A stretch of DNA of 64,000 nt from Oscillospiraceae bacterium MB08-C2-2 (GTDB lineage Bacteria > Bacillota > Clostridia > Oscillospirales > Ruminococcaceae). A program made the translations under genes and the position numbers. The notes below the pieces were generated by a model. It did not search any database. It had not been told where the DNA came from and saw only the letters and a program-made list of their open reading frames with translations. The DNA lies in assembly GCA_035621215.1 (NCBI GenBank), contig CP141729.1, positions 766,944 through 830,943 of the forward strand, given 5' to 3'. Below are positions 43,728 through 53,220 of the stretch, piece after piece (the stretch's first letter is position 1; every line of letters starts with the position of its first letter).

Positions 43728-46700
43728 TTTCATCCTCCTTTAGCATCTGGAAAAACCGCTCCTTATCCACCTTGGCTACCGTTTGCACCGGATCGCCCTC
43801 CTCAAAGCCGCACATGGCCCAATAAGGGCAATAAGCGCAGGGCTGGTATTCCGGTGAGCGCACCGGGCAGGAATCAATTTTACCGCCAACAAGGGCCTGA
43901 GCCATGCCACCCACCATTTCCTGCACCTTAACCGCCAGCCGCCCCATCTGTTCGTAGCTGGCCAGTGAGGAGCTATCCACTGAGCCATCCTTTTTCATCT
44001 TAACCGGGATGTAGATTCCCGCCAACTCGGCTTCCATCCCGGACAGACTTTCCCGGTCTTCCAGCAGAAGGCCGTTCATCTGAAGGTTTTTCTGGCGGGT
44101 CTTTTCCAGTTCCTCTTGGCCGGTTTCACGCTGAGCAGAAATGTAGTTTTCCCACACCGGCATATAGAGAACCCCGGCAGGAGCGGCATCTGCCAAGCCA
44201 CCCTTGCCCTTTTGTTCCAGCGTAAACAGATAAATGAGCATCTGCATATTGAGCCCATACAAAAGATCGGTGAGATCAAACCGCTTGCGCCCGGATTTAT
44301 AATCCACAACCCGAATGTAGCGCCGCCCACCGGATTCCATCACATCCACCCGGTCAACTATACCCTCCACTGTAACGGATATGCCATCCGGTGTAACCAG
44401 TGAAAGGGCTTCCGCCTTGCCGGGTGTGGGAATTTCCAGCTCAAACTCCACCGGCTCAAACTGGCTTTGAGAAAGCTCCTGCCCCATATGGCGCAACAGC
44501 CGCAGAAGAACCCCCACCAGCCGGGTAAACAGATACTTGAAGCGTGCAGGAAGAGCCTCCACATCCTGAATTCTCTGTTCAAGATACCCCTGTATGATCT
44601 GGGAAATTTCCTCTTTAAGGGCCGCATCGGACAGTTGACAAAGCGCAGAAGCTGAATGCTTTTTCAGCATAACCTGCAAAACCTGATGGATCACACTGCC
44701 CGATTCCAGCGGAGAATACTCCACCCGCCTTCTGGGGCGAAGGCGAAGCCCCTCTCCTGCAAAATAAGCAAAGGGACAGCGGTAGTAGCTCTCAATGCGG
44801 GAGGGGGAAAGCCGCATGGATTTTCCAAACAGCTGTCGAGCCAAGCCTTTATCTTCAATGGTATGAGGTGTTTTGATCTCCATAGCACCAAAAGCGGCCA
44901 GCAACTCTCCATTCCCCTTGGCGGAAAGGCTTTCGGCCAGTGCCGCAGTCAGCGGCGTATCCTGCCGCCAATTTTGGGCCAACAACTCCAGTGCCGCCCC
45001 CCGGCCATAAAGGCGGTCGGAAGGCTTCTCAAAGGGGCGAGAGAGAGCAAGCCCCGGGAACAGCTCCAACAGCTGGCCCACAATAGAAGAAGGCTGAATA
45101 GCTCCGCCGCCCAACCCGGCACGGGAATAGGAAACCTCTAATTTATGACTGGCCAAGGTTAGGGCGAAATAGGCAAAGTATTTTTCCATAACCGCCTTTT
45201 CCAAGGCAGGCTGGGAAATACCAAGTCCGCTTTCGATCATGGCCCGGCGCTCACCGTCGGTGAAAAGGCCACCTTCCCCCACTTGTGCAGGGAAAATCCC
45301 CTCACCGGCCCCAACCACAAATACGGCTTTCACCTCTCCCGGGCGGATGCGGTCGGCTCCCCCGGCGATCACCTGATCCAAGGTTTGGGGAATGGAGCCG
45401 ATATCCGCCGTGCCCACCGCTAAGCGAAACAGCTCGGTCATCCGGCGTATAGGCTGGCGAATTCCACCCAGCACCGTTCCGAATATATCCAGAATATCCA
45501 CAAGACTATCCCACAGGCGTCGGCACTCCTCCAGAAAAAGAGGTTGTTCCTCCTGCGGCAGGCTTTGAGCAAAGGCCGTCAAGTTATCCGGGGCTTCCAC
45601 CGCAGTGAGAAAATCAAAAAGACCCCGGGCAAATTTTTCTCCATCGCAATCCCGGAAGCTTTCCCGCAGTGCCAAAAACGGCTGAACAAACTGGCTTCTC
45701 AGTTCGTTCAGCTTGCCCAGCAGGGCGGCATCCTGTTCGGTTTGCTCCTCTGCAAGCCCCCGGGGATTGTTGACAAATTCGCTTTGCCAGAGCGCTCCAC
45801 CTACACCCCAGCTATAGCAATAGTTTTCCAGCTCCCACACCAGCTCCCGATCCAGCCCCATAAGGGGAGACTTTGCCAGTGCAACCATAGCGGTACTCTC
45901 AAAATTGCTGCGCACCGCCTCCATTGCCAAGAGCAGGCCAGAAATCAGAGGGCTGCTTTCAATATCCTCACGGGTATCCAAAAAGCATGGTATATCATAC
46001 TTTGAAAACACCCGCTGGATTACACCGGTATAATCCTCCAGCTTTCGGGCCACCACGGCAATATCCCGGTAACGAAACCCCTCTTCCGCCAGACGGCGGA
46101 TAGAACAAGCCACACGCTCCATTTCCTCGTAGGGGTCAGCGGCACTGATAAGGGTAACAGCGGGGCACTGATCATAAAAAGGGGCCGGTGCCGGGAAATG
46201 AAAATTTTCAGCCAGATAACGCAGCTCTTCCCCTTTGAATCGATGCGAGAGGGCGAGAATCTCCGGTGCAGCGATCTTTGCTCCAGCGGTTTGGGCCATT
46301 TGAATCAGGCGGCGGATGGTGGCTTTCACCGGGGCAAAGGCTCCGGTGCCTCTGGTCTGGTCGGCTATGCCATCCGCTGTAAAGGCAAAGCATACCTCTT
46401 GCGCCTGTGCTAAAATATGCCGCAAAAGTTCCATTTCGCCTGACATAAAGGTCATGAAGCCATCTACATAAACATGGGCATTCTGAAAAAAGGCTTCTTC
46501 CTCCAGCAAAGCGCAGGCTCGGAGAAGATCATCGTCGCTATCCAGATAGCCCTTATCCAAAAGAGCCTGATAGGCGCTGTAAATGGCTGACAGCTCTGCG
46601 GATTTATCCGCCAGAGAGCCAGACGGACAGGCGGCGGCAAAGGCTTCCAACCGCTCCGGTGTGATACCCGCTGTTTTAAACTCCGAAACAGCGCCCAGCA

Positions 46701-47055
46701 GTGTATCCAAAAAGGCTGTGTTGGAGCAGCTTTTCCGATAAACCTGCAAAGTATCCCGCAGTTCACTGACCGCCACCGACAGCATTAGATATTTGGCCGC
46801 TGGGGTAATATAGGTTCCTGCAAGACCCCCCAATCCACGAAAAATGCTGTTGCAAAGACGTGTAAAGCTTACGACCTGTACACCCAAAGAAGCACGAGGC
46901 CCTATAGCGGAAAGAAGCATTTCCTCCCCCTGAAAGGAGAACTGCTCCGGAACAATCAGATAAACCTGCTTGCCTTCCCGGGCAGAACAGGCAATTTTTT
47001 CGATCAGGCGACTGGTCTTGCCGGTTCCCGCAGTTCCTAACACAAAGCTGAGCAT
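43720..47055 (-). CDS. addB: ATP-dependent helicase/nuclease subunit B
   Basis: 1111 residues. Helicase-like core with an intact Walker A (LGTAGTGKTSRL) and a C-terminal nuclease domain with VVDYKSGRKRFD. Four cysteines for the AddB iron-sulfur cluster are recognisable: one in YYRCPFAYF and three in CAYCPYWAMC and the preceding strand. Start ATG has AGGAGG six bases upstream. addB precedes addA, the usual order; the gap to the oxidoreductase operon above is 117 bases. Confidence 0.95.
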   Translation of the reverse strand: MLSFVLGTAGTGKTSRLIEKIACSAREGKQVYLIVPEQFSFQGEEMLLSAIGPRASLGVQVVSFTRLCNSIFRGLGGLAGTYITPAAKYLMLSVAVSELRDTLQVYRKSCSNTAFLDTLLGAVSEFKTAGITPERLEAFAAACPSGSLADKSAELSAIYSAYQALLDKGYLDSDDDLLRACALLEEEAFFQNAHVYVDGFMTFMSGEMELLRHILAQAQEVCFAFTADGIADQTRGTGAFAPVKATIRRLIQMAQTAGAKIAAPEILALSHRFKGEELRYLAENFHFPAPAPFYDQCPAVTLISAADPYEEMERVACSIRRLAEEGFRYRDIAVVARKLEDYTGVIQRVFSKYDIPCFLDTREDIESSPLISGLLLAMEAVRSNFESTAMVALAKSPLMGLDRELVWELENYCYSWGVGGALWQSEFVNNPRGLAEEQTEQDAALLGKLNELRSQFVQPFLALRESFRDCDGEKFARGLFDFLTAVEAPDNLTAFAQSLPQEEQPLFLEECRRLWDSLVDILDIFGTVLGGIRQPIRRMTELFRLAVGTADIGSIPQTLDQVIAGGADRIRPGEVKAVFVVGAGEGIFPAQVGEGGLFTDGERRAMIESGLGISQPALEKAVMEKYFAYFALTLASHKLEVSYSRAGLGGGAIQPSSIVGQLLELFPGLALSRPFEKPSDRLYGRGAALELLAQNWRQDTPLTAALAESLSAKGNGELLAAFGAMEIKTPHTIEDKGLARQLFGKSMRLSPSRIESYYRCPFAYFAGEGLRLRPRRRVEYSPLESGSVIHQVLQVMLKKHSASALCQLSDAALKEEISQIIQGYLEQRIQDVEALPARFKYLFTRLVGVLLRLLRHMGQELSQSQFEPVEFELEIPTPGKAEALSLVTPDGISVTVEGIVDRVDVMESGGRRYIRVVDYKSGRKRFDLTDLLYGLNMQMLIYLFTLEQKGKGGLADAAPAGVLYMPVWENYISAQRETGQEELEKTRQKNLQMNGLLLEDRESLSGMEAELAGIYIPVKMKKDGSVDSSSLASYEQMGRLAVKVQEMVGGMAQALVGGKIDSCPVRSPEYQPCAYCPYWAMCGFEEGDPVQTVAKVDKERFFQMLKEDENG

Positions 47056-47107
47056 ATGCTTCCTCCTTGATTTAAAAATATAGCGGACAAGCTTCCAGAT
47101 AAACAGT

Positions 47108-47136
47108 TATCTCCCCCGCCTTGGACGAGGGAGATA
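47108..47136 (-). terminator. Hairpin between the oxidoreductase operon and addB
   Basis: TATCTCCC / GGGAGATA stem (47108-47115 with 47129-47136). There is no good T-run, so it may only attenuate or protect the mRNA. Confidence 0.3.
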
Positions 47137-47172
47137 CTAAATCCATCTTAAAAGCACGTGCAGTGCTAAATG

Positions 47173-47706
47173 CTATAAGGACATTCCCAATTTAATCGCC
47201 CGCATATTTGGCTCTAAAAGATGCTGTTTTTTTGCGGGAACACACTTCGATACAGCCTTCTCTACAATTTCCATAGAAGCAAATTCTGATTCCTTGAGAA
47301 CCTTTCCCAAGAGGATCATGTTGCCGATGCCTTCCAGATGCTCGTCAATGGCAAGCTGGGAAGCTGGAATCTTAAACAACTGTATATCGGTGCGCTGTAT
47401 CTCCCGATCCACCAAGGTGGAATCCACGATAATTTTGCCGCCGGGAGCCACTGTGGAGGCAAATTTATCAAAGGATGGCCCATTCATAGCCACCAGAATA
47501 TCCGGCTCCGTTACCAGAGGAGAACCAATCGGCTCATCCGAAAGGCAAACGCTGCAATTGGCAGTGCCACCCCGCATTTCAGGGCCGTAGGAAGGCAGCC
47601 AAGAAAGCTCTTTACCCGCCAGAAGTCCCGCATAGGCCACGATCTTTCCTGTAAACAGAACACCCTGACCACCAAAGCCTGCGAAAATCATATTTAGTGA
47701 TTCCAT
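47173..47706 (-). CDS. 2-oxoacid:ferredoxin oxidoreductase gamma subunit
   Basis: 177 residues, pyruvate/ketoisovalerate oxidoreductase gamma domain starting FAGFGGQGVLFTGK. Binds CoA and helps form the acyl-CoA product. ATG 47706 lies nine bases after AGGAGG and directly behind the beta-subunit stop; the frame stays open 13 codons upstream inside that gene. Last gene of the operon. Confidence 0.92.
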   Translation of the reverse strand: MESLNMIFAGFGGQGVLFTGKIVAYAGLLAGKELSWLPSYGPEMRGGTANCSVCLSDEPIGSPLVTEPDILVAMNGPSFDKFASTVAPGGKIIVDSTLVDREIQRTDIQLFKIPASQLAIDEHLEGIGNMILLGKVLKESEFASMEIVEKAVSKCVPAKKQHLLEPNMRAIKLGMSL

Positions 47707-47707
47707 C

Positions 47708-48457
47708 TCATTCGGCCTCCTTTGTGATATCCTTGTAAACGCCAAGAGGATAATGAGGAATCATGTTATCCTTCACCCAGCCCAGAGACTCCACAGGAGT
47801 CAGCCCCCAGTTGGTGGGGCAGGTGGAAAGAACCTCCACAATGGTAAAGCCCTTTTTCTGGGATTGCAGGGTGAAAGCCTTTTTAATAGCGGCCTGCGCC
47901 TTGCGGATATTAGGGATGCTGTTGACCGCAACACGTTCGGCATAGGCCACGCCATCCAGAGTGGCAAGCATTTCGCAAACCCGAATGGGATGCCCGGAAT
48001 AAGCCACATCACGGCCATAAGGCGTGGTCTGGGTAACCTGACCCGGCAAAGTGGTTGGAGCCATCTGGCCGCCGGTCATACCGTAAATGCAGTTGTTAAC
48101 AAAAATGATGGTGATGTTTTCTCCCCGGGTGGCTGCGTGAACGGTTTCAGCTGTACCGATTGCTGCCAGATCGCCGTCTCCCTGATAGGTGAAGATAATC
48201 CCCTCCGGCAAAGCCCGGCGCAGGCCGGTTGCAATGGCAGGCGCTCTTCCGTGAGGAGCCTGCACCATATCATATTTAAAAAAGTTATAGGCCATTACAG
48301 AACAGCCAACCGGTGCAACACCCACTGTATCGCCACTCAGACCCAGCTCGTCAATGGCCTGCGCCACCAGCTTGTGAATCACGCCATGTGTACAGCCCGG
48401 GCAATAGCTCAGGGGCATATCCGCCAGATCTCTGGGTTTTTGATAAACAATAGCCAT
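47708..48457 (-). CDS. 2-oxoacid:ferredoxin oxidoreductase beta subunit (TPP-binding)
   Basis: 249 residues. The thiamine-pyrophosphate motif runs from GDGDLAAIG to FVNNCIYGMTGGQ (about 116-150), and CPGCTHG near residue 20 supplies cluster ligands. Catalyses decarboxylation of the 2-oxoacid and passes electrons to ferredoxin. The stop-start junction with the alpha gene overlaps by one base. Confidence 0.94.
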   Translation of the reverse strand: MAIVYQKPRDLADMPLSYCPGCTHGVIHKLVAQAIDELGLSGDTVGVAPVGCSVMAYNFFKYDMVQAPHGRAPAIATGLRRALPEGIIFTYQGDGDLAAIGTAETVHAATRGENITIIFVNNCIYGMTGGQMAPTTLPGQVTQTTPYGRDVAYSGHPIRVCEMLATLDGVAYAERVAVNSIPNIRKAQAAIKKAFTLQSQKKGFTIVEVLSTCPTNWGLTPVESLGWVKDNMIPHYPLGVYKDITKEAE

Positions 48458-49518
48458 TATTTTGCCTCCCCTGTGATTGCCTTGATTTGCGCAAGAACCT
48501 CAGCTGGTGTGGGGATAATACCGCCTGTATGGCCAAAGAAATGCACAGGCACTTTGCATTCCACAGCTAGGCGAACATCGTCCACCATCTGCCCCATGCT
48601 CATTTCAACAACCAAAACATTTTTGCAGCGCAGCCCGATCTCATTGATAATCTTCTTGGGGAACGGCCACAGGGTAATGGGGCGAATTAGCCCCACCTTG
48701 ATGCCCTCACTGCGAGCCGAATTAACAGCACTGCGGGCAATACGGGAAGACGCACCGTAAGCTACGATAACCAGCTCGGCATCGTCGGTAAGATAGGTTT
48801 CAGCTTTAACCTCATTGGCCTCCACTTGAGCATAGCGGCCAAAGCGCTCGTTAATTTTAGCCTCCAGTTCATTGGCCTGCAAAAACAGCGAGTTGACTAT
48901 ATTGTGCTCCCGCTTGTTTTTATGACCACAGGCGGCCCATGGCTTTTCAGAGGGAACGGCTTTCACCTCAGGGAATTCCACCGGCTCCATCATCTGACCC
49001 AAAAGACCATCACCCAAAATCATGGCAGGCATCCGGTATTTTTCAGCCAGATCAAAGGCAGTGAAAATCGTATTGACCATTTCCTGCACAGTGGCGGGAG
49101 CAAACACAAGGACATGCAGATCACCGTGTCCGGGAGCCTTGGTTGCCTGGTAATAATCCGATTGGGCAGGCTGAATGCCACCAAGCCCCGGGCCGCCCCG
49201 CTGAATGTTTAAGATTACGCAGGGCAGATCACTGCCCGCAATATAAGAGATCCCCTCCGTTTTCAGGGAAATACCGGGAGAAGAGGATGAGGTCATCGTC
49301 CGAACACCGGCTGCAGCCGCCCCCAAAACCATGTTAATAGCGGCAATTTCCGATTCCGCCTGAAGATAAACGCCTCCGATTTTAGGCATACGCTTGGACA
49401 TATAGGCACTGACTTCAGTCTGGGGAGTGATGGGATAACCAAAAAAATGCCGGCATCCTGCCTGAATGGCGGCCTCCGCCATGGCCTCGTTGCCTTTCAT
49501 TAAAACTCTCTCGCCCAT
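48457..49518 (-). CDS. vorB: 2-oxoacid:ferredoxin oxidoreductase alpha subunit (VorB-like)
   Basis: 353 residues. Begins GERVLMKGNEAMAEAAIQAG, with the YPITPQTE segment and the pyrimidine-binding and transketolase-C-like domains expected of 2-ketoisovalerate or 2-ketoglutarate:ferredoxin oxidoreductases. The family label VorB (3-methyl-2-oxobutanoate) fits best, but 2-oxoglutarate is a real alternative. The ATG at 49518 has AAGGAG eight bases upstream. Role: reduced ferredoxin from amino-acid catabolism or, in reverse, amino-acid synthesis. Confidence 0.92.
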   Translation of the reverse strand: MGERVLMKGNEAMAEAAIQAGCRHFFGYPITPQTEVSAYMSKRMPKIGGVYLQAESEIAAINMVLGAAAAGVRTMTSSSSPGISLKTEGISYIAGSDLPCVILNIQRGGPGLGGIQPAQSDYYQATKAPGHGDLHVLVFAPATVQEMVNTIFTAFDLAEKYRMPAMILGDGLLGQMMEPVEFPEVKAVPSEKPWAACGHKNKREHNIVNSLFLQANELEAKINERFGRYAQVEANEVKAETYLTDDAELVIVAYGASSRIARSAVNSARSEGIKVGLIRPITLWPFPKKIINEIGLRCKNVLVVEMSMGQMVDDVRLAVECKVPVHFFGHTGGIIPTPAEVLAQIKAITGEAK

Positions 49519-49522
49519 AATC

Positions 49523-49735
49523 TCACTCCTTTTCCACAGTAATGGCACTGTCCGGGCACATAAGTGCGCACATTGCGCAGGCAATGCATTTTTCCATTTC
49601 GATCACAGTCGCCGGGTTATAGCCCTTAGCATTGAGGCGCTGCTTGTCCAGAAAAATGATCTTCTTCGGGCAGACAGATACACAAAGGCCGCAGCCCTTG
49701 CAAACATCCTCGTTCACTGTCATTTTGTTTGCCAT
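49523..49735 (-). CDS. 2[4Fe-4S] ferredoxin subunit of the oxidoreductase
   Basis: 70 residues, two Cys-x2-Cys-x2-Cys-x3-Cys motifs: CKGCGLCVSVCP and CIACAMCALMCP. It is the delta subunit or dedicated ferredoxin of the complex. ATG 49735 with GGGAGG nine bases before; the stop lies four bases before the alpha-subunit ATG. Confidence 0.92.
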   Translation of the reverse strand: MANKMTVNEDVCKGCGLCVSVCPKKIIFLDKQRLNAKGYNPATVIEMEKCIACAMCALMCPDSAITVEKE

Positions 49736-49771
49736 ATATGACAACCTCCCTTTTACATCCATAAAAAGCCC

Positions 49772-50434
49772 TTACCAAGGCGTTTTAACATAAATATCCA
49801 CAGGAAAAACAGCGGCCTTACCTGCCAAATCCGCCGCTATATCTCTTCTTGCAGCCGTTCCCAATAAGGGAAGCCCAGCCTGATCAGCCGCCGCCTGCGC
49901 AAATGGAATCGAACCCAAAACATCTTCTGCGGTTGTCTCCCCTGCCAGGTTTGAACAATTTACAACATGGGTAGCCGGAACCCGAGATGCCCCGTGAATC
50001 TCATCCAGCAGGCCTACAGCCTCCTGTGGGGTACGGGTTAAAAATCGAAAGCCGTTGACTACATAAAGCATGGCATAATCTTGGGATACAATATCGGCCG
50101 AATAACGCCCTAAGGCATAAGCCCCTGCATCATCTCCGCCAACATCAATAATCACTGTTTTATCGGAAACAAGCGCAGCACCCAGCCGGCCTGTCAGAGC
50201 CGGGATATCCAGATTCGAACTGGCATAAGCAGGCGCAATTAACTCAATGCCGAGCTTTTTAGCTTCACCCGACCAATCAGCGCTTCGAAAATATGGGTTA
50301 ACGACATCCAGATCCGCCAAAACAACCCGGCGCCCCAATTTACTGAGCTCCACTGCCATATTGATGGAAACATTGGTTTTTCCACTGCCATAATGGCCGG
50401 TTACAACGACAATCCGGGGCAATACAGTATACAA
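49772..50434 (-). CDS. P-loop ATPase of the MinD/ParA/CooC type
   Basis: 220 residues with a deviant Walker A (VTGHYGSGKTN) and LADLDVVNPYF as the second conserved strand; cytoplasmic. Homologues occur directly before 2-oxoacid oxidoreductase genes in Clostridia, suggesting a role in cofactor or cluster insertion, which is inference. Start is a TTG at 50434 seven bases after AAGGAGG; a longer frame upstream has no ribosome site. First gene of the operon, 36 bases before the ferredoxin. Confidence 0.8.
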   Translation of the reverse strand: MYTVLPRIVVVTGHYGSGKTNVSINMAVELSKLGRRVVLADLDVVNPYFRSADWSGEAKKLGIELIAPAYASSNLDIPALTGRLGAALVSDKTVIIDVGGDDAGAYALGRYSADIVSQDYAMLYVVNGFRFLTRTPQEAVGLLDEIHGASRVPATHVVNCSNLAGETTAEDVLGSIPFAQAAADQAGLPLLGTAARRDIAADLAGKAAVFPVDIYVKTPW

Positions 50435-51054
50435 ACAGGCACCTCCTTGAAATATAAAAAACGGGCAGAGCTTGCCTGTGAGCCGCTCGTAACCCGCCAT
50501 CGTATAAATATTCATATAGAAATTTATCAAACGGAATAAAAGCTTGACCCGTTTATTAAAAAATCAATAAGAGCACAGTGGCCAATTGATCCTTGCATCG
50601 ATTTCAGAAGAAAGCAGTAAAACAAATGCTCAAGAAAACAATGCCCAGATTGAATGAGCTTTCAGGTTCTCAATCAATCCAGACATTATTATAACAAAAT
50701 CTGTCTATTAAAACAAGATATTTAGCCACGTTTCATGCAAATCAGATAATCGGCTCCTCCTAAATCTCCATCGACTTCAAAAAAATGGATATTCTAATGC
50801 CATTTCAAGAATGAGCAAAGCGATTTCTTTTACACTTTTTTAAATTCAGGAGTTATGCAATTGGATTTTGGGGGTCTGATAATGGAATGAACGCATAAAA
50901 ATACGGCTAACCTAATCTCCATGTATTCATATTTTACGAACAACCTCAGAAAGGGCGGTCTCCCTCAGAAGAACGCCCGCTTTAATATTTACCTTTAATG
51001 TCCATAATCTCCAAGAAATATTTGTAATATAATTTTTACCCAAACATAAGGATT
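50435..51054. other. 620-base gap between the P-loop gene and spo0A
   Basis: No gene seen. It holds the operon promoter (50688-50716), a roughly 250-base leader from there to the TTG start, and near 50953-50978 a GGGCG...CGCCC hairpin with a short T-run on the minus strand that may end the spo0A transcript. The rest is AT-rich without visible structure. Confidence 0.6.
50688..50716 (-). promoter_or_regulatory. Promoter of the P-loop/oxidoreductase operon
   Basis: Minus strand TTGTTT (50711-50716), 17-base spacer, perfect TATAAT (50688-50693). The predicted leader is about 245 bases, long enough for regulation. Confidence 0.6.
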
Positions 51055-51834
51055 TTAGGCCACTGAACGTTTCAAACGAAGCTTATCGCTGATCATAGCA
51101 ATAAATTCTGAATTTGTAGGCTTGCCTCTGCCATTATGAATGGTGTAGCCAAAATAAGAATTCAGTGTATCCACATCGCCCCGGTCCCAAGCAACTTCAA
51201 TCGCATGACGAATTGCTCTTTCTACACGGGAGGAGGTGGTTCCGTTCTTCTTAGCCACAGTGGGATAAAGCTGTTTGGTCACGGAATTGATGATTTCGGG
51301 TTGCTCGATAGCCAGAATAATAGAGTCACGCAAATAGTAATAGCCTTTGATATGCGCCGGAACACCAATCTGATGAATTATTTCAGTAACCATAATCTCT
51401 AAATCGGGTTGCTGACGGGAACTAGACTGGGTCACTGCGGACTCAACAGATTTTTGGCGGTTCTTGGAAAATTGAATAATACGCTCAATCATGATATCGG
51501 TATCCAAAGGTTTCAGGAAAAAATAAGTGGCACCATAGGCTGTCAGTTCTTTTTCAATAGCCGGGGAGTCAAAGCTGGACATTGTCATAAAAATAGGCGT
51601 TTTAACAGATTCATCTTTTTGAATATTCTGCATAACACCAATGGCATCTAAGTGAGGCATAAACACCTCCATAAGCACGATGTCAGGCTGCTGGTTTCGA
51701 ATAGCTTCCAGTACCTTAATACCATGTTTGGATGCGAAAACAGTCTCATAGCCATAGGCTTTGAAGATTGCTGTGCATTTTGCAACGAATTCCTTGTCGT
51801 CTTCCGAAATAAGGACCTTCCACTTAGCTGTCAT
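51055..51834 (-). CDS. spo0A: Sporulation response regulator Spo0A with Glu at the phosphorylation site
   Basis: 259 residues: receiver domain (1-120), linker, and the Spo0A DNA-binding domain (from about 150) with [32 protein letters not shown] and [10 protein letters not shown] nearly as in Bacillus. The residue equal to Asp56 is Glu56 (codon GAG) in [13 protein letters not shown], while the other pocket residues (Glu11/Asp12, Thr84, Lys108) are kept. Glu often imitates a phosphorylated Asp, so the protein may be permanently active or controlled otherwise. ATG 51834 is close behind GAGGGAG. spoIVB lies upstream, the standard order. Confidence 0.95.
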   Translation of the reverse strand: MTAKWKVLISEDDKEFVAKCTAIFKAYGYETVFASKHGIKVLEAIRNQQPDIVLMEVFMPHLDAIGVMQNIQKDESVKTPIFMTMSSFDSPAIEKELTAYGATYFFLKPLDTDIMIERIIQFSKNRQKSVESAVTQSSSRQQPDLEIMVTEIIHQIGVPAHIKGYYYLRDSIILAIEQPEIINSVTKQLYPTVAKKNGTTSSRVERAIRHAIEVAWDRGDVDTLNSYFGYTIHNGRGKPTNSEFIAMISDKLRLKRSVA

Positions 51835-51917
51835 TTTCTCTCCCTCACTTACAATTAAATTGTCGCATTCTTTTTGTTTTCCATATATTTCCATATCCGC
51901 TAACAAGATACTACCAT

Positions 51918-51994
51918 ATTATGGAAGATAATACAAGGGTTTGTCAAATATTAATACTACCTATAAATTATACATTTTTTGGTAAATATGTCAA
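51918..51994 (-). promoter_or_regulatory. Tandem spo0A promoters and candidate 0A box
   Basis: Upstream promoter: TTGACA (51989-51994), 16-base spacer, TATAAT (51967-51972). Downstream promoter: TTGACA (51942-51947), 18-base spacer, CATAAT (51918-51923). The plus strand over the second -35 reads TTTGTCAAATA (51940-51950), 10 of 11 positions of the 0A-box consensus TTTGTCRAAAA, which suggests autoregulation. Confidence 0.65.
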
Positions 51995-52008
51995 TATTAT
52001 ATGCACTA

Positions 52009-53220
52009 TTATTCGTTATTTTCGACATATTTCATTTTTTCATCCATGATTTCCGCAAAAATACCATACCCTCTTGTCGGATCGTTTACAAAAACGTGGG
52101 TTACTGCGCCTACGAGTTTTTCATTTTGGATAATTGGAGAACCACTCATTCCTTGCACAATTCCCCCGGTTTTTGCCAGAAGAGTAGGATCAGTCACACG
52201 AACTACCATATTTTTAGTTGGCGAATTACCACTGTAATTTACCTTTTCTATCTCAATTTCAAAGCTTTGAGGCTTATTTCCCGAAAGAGTGGCTAATATT
52301 GTGGCTTTTCCCGGCACAATCTCCTGTCGAAAAGCCATTGGAATGGGGTCTCCGCACAAAAGAGGTTGAACGAGGGAGCCAAATATACCTTGATCACAGT
52401 TATACTTAAGTTTACCAATGGGTGATTCTCCTGCAAACGTGCCTTTCAATTCCCCCGGTTTTCCAGAAAGTCCGGCATTTACTCCCGAAATGTTTACATC
52501 TAAAATTTCTCCTGAGGAAAGCGGCATAACATTACCCGTATCCACATCACAAATAGCATGACCCAGTCCTGCAAAGGAAAGGCTTTCCGGATCGTAATAA
52601 GTGAGAGTCCCTATCCCTGCTGAACTATCCCGAACCCAGATACCCGCTTTATAGCTGCTGTCATACTCCGATTGAATTGGTTGTAAATATAGCGTCAGGG
52701 GGCTGCCTTCTCTTTCTATAGAGAACTTAACCTCGGCTCCTTCACTTTCAGATATGAATCTGGCTACATCCGAGTTTCGTGTAACCGGCTCATCATTCAT
52801 GGTGAGAATAATGTCACCGATTTTAATACCTGCGTTTTTAGCAGGATTGATATTTTCAGTTCCCACCTGTATATCGCTCATGCCAACAACCATAACGCCC
52901 TCAGTAAACATGGTAATACCAAAAGGAACCCCTCCCGGAACCACGATACGCCGGGAAGCAGGGGCTTGAACCTCTTGCACCGGGGCTTCTTCAAAAAGAT
53001 TAAGCCGGAGGCTATAGGCCTCCCCTTGGCTGTCATAAATCTTGGGCGAAAAATCAGTCAGCCGGGTGGAAATCAAAAGATTGGAAGTAATACAAAATTC
53101 ACTGCCTGGTTCCACATAAAAATTATCCGGAAGTGTGGACTGAACCAGTAGGATCAGGGTCATCAGTGAGGCCACACCTGCGGATAACAATCCAGTCAAG
53201 CCTTTAACTATTTTTTTCAT
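52009..53220 (-). CDS. spoIVB: SpoIVB S55-family serine peptidase
   Basis: 403 residues. N-terminal membrane helix or signal (about 10-30), a PDZ domain (about 105-195) and the S55 peptidase domain with catalytic His in GLGHAICD and Ser in GMSGSPIIQ. In Bacillus it crosses into the intermembrane space of the forespore and triggers pro-sigma-K processing. The ATG at 53220 has AGGAG about 12 bases upstream, somewhat far. spo0A follows after 174 bases. Confidence 0.94.
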   Translation of the reverse strand: MKKIVKGLTGLLSAGVASLMTLILLVQSTLPDNFYVEPGSEFCITSNLLISTRLTDFSPKIYDSQGEAYSLRLNLFEEAPVQEVQAPASRRIVVPGGVPFGITMFTEGVMVVGMSDIQVGTENINPAKNAGIKIGDIILTMNDEPVTRNSDVARFISESEGAEVKFSIEREGSPLTLYLQPIQSEYDSSYKAGIWVRDSSAGIGTLTYYDPESLSFAGLGHAICDVDTGNVMPLSSGEILDVNISGVNAGLSGKPGELKGTFAGESPIGKLKYNCDQGIFGSLVQPLLCGDPIPMAFRQEIVPGKATILATLSGNKPQSFEIEIEKVNYSGNSPTKNMVVRVTDPTLLAKTGGIVQGMSGSPIIQNEKLVGAVTHVFVNDPTRGYGIFAEIMDEKMKYVENNE

